From: Alphaproteobacteria bacterium
GTDB lineage: Bacteria > Pseudomonadota > Alphaproteobacteria > Kiloniellales > J153
Direction: 5' to 3'
Assembly: GCA_003693905.1 (NCBI GenBank)
Contig: RFLL01000040.1
Location: forward strand, 1 to 6,356
Length of the DNA: 6,356 nucleotides
The position numbers and the translations under genes were made by a program. Below the pieces are notes generated by a model. It was given only the letters and a program-made list of their open reading frames with translations, had not been told where the DNA came from and did no database searches. Position 1 is the stretch's first letter, and each line of letters begins with the position of its first letter. Positions 1-5,792 of this stretch are shown here, in pieces.

Positions 1-972
1 CCAGCCCAGGATGCCCTGCTGGAAGAACACGACATTGACGATGATCAGCGCACCGAGCGCGACCCATTGCCAGCCCAGCAGATAGGTCCAGGTCACCTCC
101 TTGATGATGTGGAACAGGGTTGCCCCCAGCACCGGGCCCCACAGGGTTCCCTTGCCGCCGAGCAGCGACATCACGACCATGAAGATGCCGAAGGTCACGG
201 TCGGGAAGGCGACCTCCAGCGGCTCGATGAAACCGATCATGTTGCCGAAGATGGCGCCCGACATGCCGAGGAAAAAGGCGCCGATCGCCCATGCGACGGT
301 CTTGTAGCGACGGGTGTGAATGCCCATCGCTTCGGCCTTGTCCTCGTCGTCGCGGATGGCGTTGATCGTGGTCTGGAACCGGGTGGAATAGGCCCAGCGC
401 AGAAACAGGAAGGTGGCCACCGCCAAGGCGAAGCAGATGGTGTAGAAGAAAAAGGCACGCTCGTCCGGGGCGCCGGGATAGACCGGCATCGAGATGCCGC
501 CGCCGCCGCCGAGAAGGTCCCAGCCGCCGACCAGCTCGCCCGCCGCCAGGGCGACCCCCAGCGTGCCGATCGCGAAATAGGGGCCGCGCAGACCGAAGAA
601 GGCCCAGCCGAGAATGACGGCGAACAGGACGCAGGCCACCGCCGCCACGGCCATGCCCAGGAACAGACCGGTGAAATATTGCTCCGGCGTGAAATCGACC
701 TTGATGGCACCGAAGGCCGACGTATAGGCGCCCACATCGTAGTAGAGCCCGATCTGGACCACGGCCGAGGTGTACATGCCGGCGCCAAAGAAGAAGATGT
801 TGCCGAGCGAATTGTAGCCCATCTGCCCGCCCATGATGTCCCAGGTCAGGGCGAACAGGATCATGATCCACAACATCGCCGCCTGAAACGTGTAACTCGG
901 AAAGATGAACGGGGCGGCGATTCCGAACACCAGGATTGCGCCGTATCCGGCAATGCGTGTGAAACCGCTCAT
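1..972 (-). CDS. livM: Branched-chain amino acid ABC transporter permease LivM (partial, 3' end outside window)
   Basis: Inner-membrane permease that pairs with LivH to form the channel of a HAAT-family importer for branched-chain or related amino acids. The 324 codons visible from the ATG at 972 contain no stop, so the gene runs past base 1; the family is usually about 320-360 residues, so little should be missing. Family signatures are visible: a GLRGPYFAIGTLG segment at residues 127-139, the cytoplasmic ATPase-contact loop AIRDDEDKAEAMGI at 205-218, and GGKGTLWGPVLGA at 272-284. Many hydrophobic spans lie between them. A five-glycine run at 155-159 sits where LivM proteins usually carry a TGGxxGI-like turn. 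The start codon overlaps the livH stop as ATGA, which implies translational coupling. The transport class is secure; the exact substrate is inferred and could be another amino acid or an amide. Confidence 0.93.
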   Translation of the reverse strand, partial: MSGFTRIAGYGAILVFGIAAPFIFPSYTFQAAMLWIMILFALTWDIMGGQMGYNSLGNIFFFGAGMYTSAVVQIGLYYDVGAYTSAFGAIKVDFTPEQYFTGLFLGMAVAAVACVLFAVILGWAFFGLRGPYFAIGTLGVALAAGELVGGWDLLGGGGGISMPVYPGAPDERAFFFYTICFALAVATFLFLRWAYSTRFQTTINAIRDDEDKAEAMGIHTRRYKTVAWAIGAFFLGMSGAIFGNMIGFIEPLEVAFPTVTFGIFMVVMSLLGGKGTLWGPVLGATLFHIIKEVTWTYLLGWQWVALGALIIVNVVFFQQGILGW

Positions 973-1871
973 ATCACCACCTTCCGGTGCCGGCGCATCT
1001 GGAGCTGGCGGATGATGAGAACCAGCAGCAGCAGGCTGACGACCGTGGCCTGCTGGAATTCGGCGCCGATGATGAAGCCGGAAAACTGCTCCGCCACCCC
1101 CAGCCCGAGCGCCGCCAGAATGACCCCTGGCAGATTGCCCAGCCCGGCGGCGGTGACGATCACGAACGAGCGGATCGAATAGGAAATACCGAAGAAGGGC
1201 TGGATCACCCAAATCATCGAGATCAGCACGCCGGCGGCCCCGCAGATGGCGGCGTTGAGGGCATAGGTGAAGGCGTAGACGCGGTCGGTGTCGATGCCCA
1301 TGATCCGTGCTGCGCGCGCGTTCTGGGCCGTGGCCCGGATCGACTGGCCCATGCGCGACAGCTTCATGAAGGCGACGATCATGATTGCCAGCAGGGCGGC
1401 CAGGCCGAGCGACACCAGCTTGATTTCGGCGATGGTGACCAGCCCGCCGAGGATGTACAGCGTCCCGAACCCGGATTCGGCGGTCCGCACGTCGGAGCCG
1501 AAGATCAGATTGAGCAGTTGCTGGATCACCAGCGCCAGCCCGAAGGTGGCCAGAAGCGAGGTGAACAGGTCACGTTCGATCACGCGCACGATGATGATGC
1601 GGTAGATCAGCCATCCGAACCCGAACATCAGAACGATGGCCACGGGCAGGGCGAGGATCGGGTGAATGCCGTTTTCCGACATCAGGACGCCGACATAGCC
1701 GCCCATGATGACAAAATCGCCCTGGGCCAGGTTCTTGACGTTCATCACGCCCCACACCAGCGCCAGGCCGTAGGCGGCAAGCGCGAAGATGGCCCCGATC
1801 ATGATCCCGTCCAGGATGAGCTGGACGTTGAGCGCCGGTGCCAGGACAAGAAGCGAAATATTGTCCGACAT
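969..1871 (-). CDS. livH: Branched-chain amino acid ABC transporter permease LivH
   Basis: Second inner-membrane permease of the Liv-type importer, 300 residues from the chosen ATG. The first membrane span (about 20-42) leads into the family segment VMNVKNLAQGDFVIMGGY (42-59). The cytoplasmic coupling loop ATAQNARAARIMGIDTDRVY lies at 180-199. The usual glycine-rich GGxGN segment appears as AAGLGN (241-246), a mild departure. The protein ends in a basic tail (QMRRHRK). An in-frame GTG at 1907 would add 12 residues, but it lies 2 bases from a 9-bp hairpin whose arm would cover its ribosome binding site. The ATG at 1871 has a weak GGTAG eight bases upstream and gives the more usual N-terminus, so I prefer it, with moderate confidence. 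The gene lies between livK and livM and overlaps livM by four bases. Confidence 0.92.
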   Translation of the reverse strand: MSDNISLLVLAPALNVQLILDGIMIGAIFALAAYGLALVWGVMNVKNLAQGDFVIMGGYVGVLMSENGIHPILALPVAIVLMFGFGWLIYRIIIVRVIERDLFTSLLATFGLALVIQQLLNLIFGSDVRTAESGFGTLYILGGLVTIAEIKLVSLGLAALLAIMIVAFMKLSRMGQSIRATAQNARAARIMGIDTDRVYAFTYALNAAICGAAGVLISMIWVIQPFFGISYSIRSFVIVTAAGLGNLPGVILAALGLGVAEQFSGFIIGAEFQQATVVSLLLLVLIIRQLQMRRHRKVVI

Positions 1872-1909
1872 GAACTGTGCTACCAGGGAAAGGGTAAAGA
1901 CGGGCACCG

Positions 1910-1938
1910 CCGTCCCCGCCGCCGGGCGACGGGGACGG
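1910..1938 (-). promoter_or_regulatory. Intercistronic hairpin between livK and livH
   Basis: CCGTCCCCG at 1910-1918 is the exact reverse complement of CGGGGACGG at 1930-1938, giving a 9-bp GC-rich stem with an 11-base loop. It lies 42 bases after the livK stop on the transcribed strand. No T-run follows, so it is not a standard intrinsic terminator. In other importer operons, hairpins after the binding-protein gene protect upstream mRNA and help make the binding protein in excess of the permeases. That role is inferred here from position and stem strength. Confidence 0.6.
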
Positions 1939-1980
1939 TCGATGCCATGTCAGTCAGCCGGTTCTACATCCGGTATCGGT

Positions 1981-3222
1981 TCAGTACAGGATTTTCCGCG
2001 GATAGACGACCGGATGCGAGGCCCACTTCGACGGCGCGACAACGACATATTTGCCGTTCTGGATCTGACGTAGAACCATCGGCTTGGCGATGTTGTTGCC
2101 GCGCTCGGAGAACTTGATGCGGCCATAGAACGTCATCATGTCGGTTGCCGCGATGGCGTCACGCACCTTTTCCGTGTCAAAGGAGTTGGCGCGCTCGAAC
2201 GCATCCTTCCACACCAGCACGGCGGCTGACGCCTGCGCGGCCTGGTAGGGAACCGACTTGTAGCTCGAGTAGGTCTGCTTGAACAGCTTGTCGTAATCCG
2301 CCGCCGAGCCGAAATATTCATCGCTGTAGCTCAGAGTTTCGGCCCATTGCGTCGGGCACAGCCAGCCCTCGACCGCGTCGGGGAACTTGGCCGTCACCTG
2401 CGCCGCTTCGCAGTGCGTGACCGCAACCATCGGCGTCATGACACGCATTTCCTTGACCTGACGCGCCGCCGTGGCTGCGCCCTTGGAATGGCCCGAGACG
2501 ACCAGAAGATCGGGCTTGAGCGCCTTGACCTTGGTCAGGGTCGCGGACATGTCGCTCAGATCGCGCGGCAGCTTGTCGTCGACGACGATCTTCATGCCGT
2601 ACTTCTTCGCATCCTCGATCACGCCGGCGCGCACGTCGAGCGAGAACGGGTCGTTCTCGAACGCCATCGCGATCTTGATGTTGGATGCCTTGCGGCCGTT
2701 CTTCTCGGCGATTTCAGCCGCCAACTGGATGGCCCCAGCCAGGTACTGCTCCGAGGTCGACAGCACCGCGAAGAGATACCGGTACCCTTGCGTGAACAGG
2801 GACCGCGAGGCGCCTTCGGCCTCGATCATCGGGATTTTGTACTTTTCGGTGACCGGGGCGATCGCCTTGGTCAGGCCCGACGAGTACGGTCCGAGCATGA
2901 ATTTGACGCCGTCCTGCTGGATCAGGCGTTCGGCCAACTGGGCGCCGCGCGCCGGCGTCGATTCATCGTCGTAGTATTTGATCTTCAGCTTGTAGGATTT
3001 GCCCCCGACCTTGACGCCGCCCATCTCGTTGATGCGCTTGACCGCCAGTTCGTAGCCGTTCTGGGCGTGCTTGCCGTTGGTCGAGTATTTGCCGGTCAGC
3101 GACAGGGCCGAACCGAGGATGATCGTATCCCCTTCGACCTTGGCCATCGCCGGGCCGGCCAGTGCGACCGCGGCGATTGCGCTCGCCGAAGCCACAGAGC
3201 GGAGAACCTTCAATCGCGACAT
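1981..3222 (-). CDS. livK: Branched-chain amino acid ABC transporter substrate-binding protein (LivK-like)
   Basis: Periplasmic type I binding protein (Peripla_BP_6 / HAAT class) that delivers ligand to LivHM. It is 413 residues long. The N-terminus is a Sec signal peptide: basic MSRLKVLR, a hydrophobic alanine-rich core, and a likely cut after AMA at residue 27. The mature protein opens with the family strand IILGSALSLTGKYS (34-47), followed by a DDESTPARGAQLAERLI helix and an FMLGPYSS turn that normally lies near the ligand pocket. The ATG at 3222 is chosen because GGGAGG lies eight bases upstream. A GTG at 3231 is in frame but overlaps that Shine-Dalgarno. The gene is first in the liv operon, behind a candidate promoter, and a hairpin follows it. 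Ligand identity is inferred from the neighbouring permeases; related proteins bind leucine, isoleucine, valine, other amino acids or amides. Confidence 0.93.
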   Translation of the reverse strand: MSRLKVLRSVASASAIAAVALAGPAMAKVEGDTIILGSALSLTGKYSTNGKHAQNGYELAVKRINEMGGVKVGGKSYKLKIKYYDDESTPARGAQLAERLIQQDGVKFMLGPYSSGLTKAIAPVTEKYKIPMIEAEGASRSLFTQGYRYLFAVLSTSEQYLAGAIQLAAEIAEKNGRKASNIKIAMAFENDPFSLDVRAGVIEDAKKYGMKIVVDDKLPRDLSDMSATLTKVKALKPDLLVVSGHSKGAATAARQVKEMRVMTPMVAVTHCEAAQVTAKFPDAVEGWLCPTQWAETLSYSDEYFGSAADYDKLFKQTYSSYKSVPYQAAQASAAVLVWKDAFERANSFDTEKVRDAIAATDMMTFYGRIKFSERGNNIAKPMVLRQIQNGKYVVVAPSKWASHPVVYPRKILY

Positions 3223-3303
3223 AGTGAACACCTCCCGTGTTATTGTTTATCGCGCGTGCCGCCAGCTTCTCGCCCGTCCGGCGGTCAAGTCAACGCCGTG
3301 CCG

Positions 3304-3331
3304 ATCATATCGTTTGCGGCCCGTGGTTCAA
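3304..3331 (-). promoter_or_regulatory. Candidate sigma70 promoter of the liv operon
   Basis: Reading the minus strand, TTGAAC (3331-3326) and TATGAT (3309-3304) are separated by 16 bases, each one or two changes from the sigma70 consensus. Transcription would start near 3297 and give a leader of about 75 bases before the livK Shine-Dalgarno. It lies in the 180-base gap between the thiX stop and the livK start, which supports livKHM being a separate transcription unit from thiZX. No operator was recognised. Prediction by eye only. Confidence 0.45.
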
Positions 3332-3402
3332 GCCTTGTGAACGGCGCCGCCATGCGGCACTGCAACACGAATATGTGAGGGTTTCCACAGGACTTGCGCC
3401 TG

Positions 3403-4161
3403 TCAATCAGCCGTCAGGCGGCCGTCCTCCGGCTGCCAGGGCAGGGCCCGGCGCAACCCGGCGTCAACGGTCACATACAGCCCGACCGCAAAGAGCGCCA
3501 GCAGAAACAGCGCCGCGAACATCAGATCGACCTGCATGCGGGCGTTGGCGTGGAGCATCAGGTATCCCAGGCCGGCGCTGGAGCCGACCCATTCGCCGAC
3601 CACGGCGCCGATCGGGGCCACCGCGGTGGCGACGCGGATGCCCGAGGTCAACGCCGGCAGGGCGGCGGGAATGCGCAGGTGCCATAGAACGTGCAGCGGC
3701 CGCCCCCCCATGGTGCGGGCGAGGTCGAGCCAGCCCGGCTCGGTCCGCCGCAGGCCGTCGAAGAACGCGGTCGTCACCGGAAAGAAGATGATGAGCGTCG
3801 CCATTGCGACCTTGGAGGCCAGGCCGTAGCCCAGCCACAGCACCAGCATCGGTGCCAGGGCAAAGACGGGAATCGCCTGTGAAATCACCAGCACCGGCAG
3901 CAGCCAGCGCCGCGCCGGACGCACGGTGGCGATGACCAGTGCGGCCAGGGACCCCAGAACGGTACCAAGGACCAGGCCGAGGAGGATCTCGACCACGGTG
4001 ACCGTCGCGTGATCGAGCAGCAGAGAGGCGTTCCCGCTCAACGCGCGCAGGACACGCATCGGCCCGGGCAGAATGTAGTGCGGCGCCCCCGTGACCATGA
4101 CCGCAAGCTGCCACAGCGCGATCAATCCGGCGAAGATGAGCAGCGGACGCACAATTCTCAC
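3403..4161 (-). CDS. thiX: ABC transporter permease, NitT/TauT type, ThiX-like (hydroxymethylpyrimidine/thiamine precursor uptake)
   Basis: Inner-membrane permease of 252 residues with about six membrane spans. The cytoplasmic coupling (EAA-like) loop is at 146-178, with DLARTMGG and RIPAALPALTSGIRVA. This is the BPD_transp_1 fold of the SsuC/TauC/ThiX group. The segment AVVGEWVGSSAGLGYLMLHA (186-205), running on through NARMQVDLMFAALF, matches what I recall of ThiX, the permease importing the thiamine pyrimidine precursor in many Alphaproteobacteria. TauC and SsuC differ there. The GTG start at 4161 overlaps the ATPase stop as GTGA, so translation is probably coupled and GTG is well supported. 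The frame stays open far upstream through the ATPase gene, but the upstream translation is low-complexity shadow sequence. Permease class is secure; thiamine-precursor specificity is an inference because ThiY is not seen here. Confidence 0.88.
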   Translation of the reverse strand: MRIVRPLLIFAGLIALWQLAVMVTGAPHYILPGPMRVLRALSGNASLLLDHATVTVVEILLGLVLGTVLGSLAALVIATVRPARRWLLPVLVISQAIPVFALAPMLVLWLGYGLASKVAMATLIIFFPVTTAFFDGLRRTEPGWLDLARTMGGRPLHVLWHLRIPAALPALTSGIRVATAVAPIGAVVGEWVGSSAGLGYLMLHANARMQVDLMFAALFLLALFAVGLYVTVDAGLRRALPWQPEDGRLTAD

Positions 4162-4967
4162 GATATTTCCCCGGGGACCGAACGGGCTGCGCTCAGGCGG
4201 GCCAGGAGGTCGGCCAGAAGGCGGAGTATTGCCGGATCGCCCGGTGCACGCGGGGGGGAGCCGGGCGGTATCAGAGGGGCTTCGATCCGCGCCGGTGCCC
4301 CGGCCATGATGAGGACCCGGTGGCCGAGGCGCAGCGCCTCCAGCGGATCGTGGGTGACCAGTAGAACGGTACGCGCCTGCAACAACTCCGCCGCCAGGGC
4401 CTGAAGCTCGAAGCGGGTGATCGCATCGAGGGCGGAGAACGGTTCGTCCATCAGGACGACGGGACGCTCCTCCATCAGAGTGCGGGCCAGGGCCACGCGC
4501 TGGCGCATGCCGCCGGACAGGCGGGCCGGGCGGTCTCCTTCGCGCCCGGCCAGGCCGACCCGGGCGATCAGGGTGCGGGCACGCTCCGCGACCGCCGGCG
4601 TGATCGGCTGGCCGCGCAGGCGGTAGCCGAGAACGACGTTGCCCAGCACCGACAGCCACGGCAGCAGCAGGTCCTGCTGTGCCAGATAGGCGATGCGGTC
4701 GTGCACCGGGCGGCCGTCGTCCCCGAGAACCGTGCCGCGGCTGCCGGCGGAATCGTTGAGTCCGGCAATGAGGCGCAGCAGGCTGGTCTTGCCGACCCCC
4801 GAGGGGCCGAGCAGGCAGGTCGTTTCGCCACCGGGCAGGGTGAGATCGAGAGAATCGAACACCACCATTCCGGCATAGTCCAGTCGGGCAGCCTGAATAT
4901 GGACCGACGGCGCCCGGCCGATACCTTCCCGCGCGGCGGCGGTTTCTGCGGTGGTCTGCGGTGACAT
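4158..4967 (-). CDS. thiZ: ABC transporter ATP-binding protein, ThiZ-like
   Basis: Cytoplasmic ATPase of 269 residues that powers the ThiX-like permease. All ABC motifs are intact: Walker A GPSGVGKT (54-61), a Q-loop glutamine at 97/98 in YLAQQD, signature LSGGMRQ (150-156), Walker B VVLMDEP (170-176) followed by FSALD, and the H-loop histidine 206 in LVTHDP. Q-loop and Walker B contexts fit the NitT/TauT (SsuB/TauB/ThiZ) subfamily. The ATG at 4967 has AGGAG seven bases upstream. The first 20 residues are a polar extension before the domain. The stop overlaps the thiX GTG. An 8-bp inverted repeat spans the Shine-Dalgarno side of this start and may modulate translation. The preceding gene ends 61 bases upstream on the same strand. 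The ATPase call is secure; the symbol rests on the adjacent ThiX-like permease. Confidence 0.9.
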   Translation of the reverse strand: MSPQTTAETAAAREGIGRAPSVHIQAARLDYAGMVVFDSLDLTLPGGETTCLLGPSGVGKTSLLRLIAGLNDSAGSRGTVLGDDGRPVHDRIAYLAQQDLLLPWLSVLGNVVLGYRLRGQPITPAVAERARTLIARVGLAGREGDRPARLSGGMRQRVALARTLMEERPVVLMDEPFSALDAITRFELQALAAELLQARTVLLVTHDPLEALRLGHRVLIMAGAPARIEAPLIPPGSPPRAPGDPAILRLLADLLARLSAARSVPGEIS

Positions 4968-4968
4968 G

Positions 4969-5017
4969 GGCGTGCTCCTGCGCCGGCACGGAACTTGTGG
5001 ACAACGGCAAGCACGCC
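4969..5017 (-). promoter_or_regulatory. Inverted repeat that could sequester the thiZ ribosome binding site
   Basis: GGCGTGCT at 4969-4976 is the exact reverse complement of AGCACGCC at 5010-5017. In the minus-strand transcript the 3' arm fills the space between the Shine-Dalgarno AGGAG (complement of 4975-4979) and the thiZ ATG, and includes the last two bases of that Shine-Dalgarno. The spacer is 33 bases. Pairing would limit ribosome access. The conserved TPP riboswitch core (CTGAGA and its partner elements) was looked for and not seen, so this is not called a thi-box. Confidence 0.4.
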
Positions 5018-5028
5018 TTTGCGGGGGC

Positions 5029-5466
5029 TTACTTGACCATTTCGATGCGGTCGCGGCTGGAGACCGTCAGGCGGCCCACGCAATCGAGCGTCTGCCCGGA
5101 TTCTTCGGCGCGACACGAAGGAATGCTGTTGACCAGAAGCTGGCCGATATCCGCACACGGCCGGTCGATCAGGGCGAAGCGGGCGACCGTGGTCTTGTCA
5201 TTGCGCAAAGGGGCCATATCGAGCAGCACCTGGCGAATGATGACGCCGTTGCGGTCGAACACGTAAAGATCGAGGCTGAAGCGATCCAGGGTATGGCCGA
5301 GCTGGTTGCGGACCACGAACGAAGCAAGACAGGACTGCCCACCGTCCTCGGTCTTGTTGAGCTCGATGTGCAGTCCCGGCTCGGCCGCCGCCGGCGCGAC
5401 GATCATCGACAGGGTCGCCACTCCGGCGACGACCCACCCCAAGAGCGTACGTGCGCTGCGCGTCAT
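5029..5466 (-). CDS. Secreted four-cysteine protein of unknown function
   Basis: A 145-residue protein with a clear Sec-type signal peptide: MTRSARTLL, a hydrophobic core, and a likely cut after APAAA at residue 28. The mature part of about 117 residues starts EPGLHIELNKTED and has alternating hydrophobic strands (LHIEL, LASFVV, FSLDLYVF, VIIRQVLL, VARFALI), suggesting a small beta-sandwich in the periplasm. Cysteines 46, 104, 118 and 129 could form two disulfides. I recall similar short alphaproteobacterial proteins that begin IELNKxED and have the same cysteine spacing, usually annotated only as hypothetical or by a signal-sequence name. No enzyme motif is seen. The ATG at 5466 has a weak GGGGG about nine bases upstream. 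thiZ follows 61 bases downstream on the same strand, so cotranscription is possible, but no role in thiamine uptake can be claimed. Confidence 0.82.
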   Translation of the reverse strand: MTRSARTLLGWVVAGVATLSMIVAPAAAEPGLHIELNKTEDGGQSCLASFVVRNQLGHTLDRFSLDLYVFDRNGVIIRQVLLDMAPLRNDKTTVARFALIDRPCADIGQLLVNSIPSCRAEESGQTLDCVGRLTVSSRDRIEMVK

Positions 5467-5504
5467 GGTCGCTAGCCCCCAGATTTTCTTGTTCCAGCCT
5501 TCCC

Positions 5505-5528
5505 TCGGCCACCGGTTGCACCGGCCGA
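5505..5528 (-). promoter_or_regulatory. Leader hairpin upstream of the secreted-protein gene
   Basis: TCGGCC at 5505-5510 pairs with GGCCGA at 5523-5528. Inside, GGT (5514-5516) pairs with ACC (5520-5522) around a three-base loop, leaving a three-base bulge (5511-5513). It would fold in the 5' leader between the candidate promoter and the start at 5466. No T-run follows. Function is unknown, and in GC-rich DNA such a stem can arise by chance. Confidence 0.3.
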
Positions 5529-5548
5529 CCGTCTCGTCTCACCCGGGC

Positions 5549-5578
5549 ATACTATCGTTGCCGACGGCGTCGTGTCGA
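5549..5578 (-). promoter_or_regulatory. Candidate sigma70 promoter for the secreted-protein gene
   Basis: On the minus strand TCGACA (5578-5573, five of six consensus bases) and TAGTAT (5554-5549, four of six) are spaced by 18 bases. Transcription would begin near 5541, about 75 bases before the ATG at 5466, and could continue into thiZ and thiX. It is a moderate match made by eye. Confidence 0.3.
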
Positions 5579-5792
5579 TGCGTCCGGTTGGCATGGCGGA
5601 TGTGCGCCGGGCGGGATAAATGGAAGGCGGGCATCGTTGTTTTCTCAATTGCTGATATCATAGTTCCGGATATTGATATAATATATTGATTTTAAATAAT
5701 AAATTCACATCTTGTTCTTTTACCGATTTTTAGACGCGACGCGGTAGCCTGATAGGTCAGGATTCCCTTCGGGTACAGATCTGACACCCGCG

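Larger units (their letters stand above)
5467..5792. other. Divergent intergenic region with an AT-rich core
   Basis: This 326-base gap separates the minus-strand secreted-protein gene from the plus-strand SprA-like gene. Bases 5467-5640 are GC-rich and hold a candidate minus-strand promoter and leader hairpin. Bases about 5640-5735 are strikingly AT-rich for this genome. They contain TATAAT (5677-5682), a perfect TGATATCA palindrome (5653-5660) and two ATATTGAT copies (5670-5677 and 5683-5690) 13 bases apart. CCTGA-4-TCAGG (5748-5761) lies closer to the plus-strand start. No convincing gene or RNA was found. The AT-rich core probably supplies promoter DNA for the plus-strand gene, but I see no well-spaced -35 for the TATAAT. 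Confidence 0.6.

Noticed and set aside
67..1182. Long plus-strand open frame opposite livM and the end of livH
   Set aside because: The product is rich in Gly, Asp, Glu, His and Gln with no domain, as expected of an antisense shadow in GC-rich DNA. The minus-strand LivM and LivH signatures are unambiguous.
987..2117. Long plus-strand open frame opposite livH and the start of the livK region
   Set aside because: Low-complexity charged translation opposite a clear membrane protein; antisense shadow.
2347..3378. Plus-strand open frame opposite livK
   Set aside because: Arg/Leu/Asp-rich shadow with no recognisable domain; livK on the other strand has a signal peptide, a good Shine-Dalgarno and family motifs.
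3372..3402. Terminator after thiX
   Set aside because: An ACAGG/CCTGT stem of five bases is present just after the stop, but it is weak and no T-run follows.
4162..5010. Upstream extension of the thiX frame that would give a 535-residue protein
   Set aside because: The extension overlaps all of thiZ in another frame and is Pro/Arg/Gly-rich without a domain. The GTG at 4161, overlapping the thiZ stop, is the natural start, so this is neither a fusion nor a frameshift.
5306..5689. Plus-strand open frames across the secreted-protein gene start and the intergenic gap
   Set aside because: No domain, no good ribosome binding site, and the first part is antisense to a gene with a clear signal peptide.
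4958..5792. TPP riboswitch (thi-box) upstream of thiZX
   Set aside because: I looked for the CTGAGA and partner core motifs on the minus strand in the leader regions and found none.
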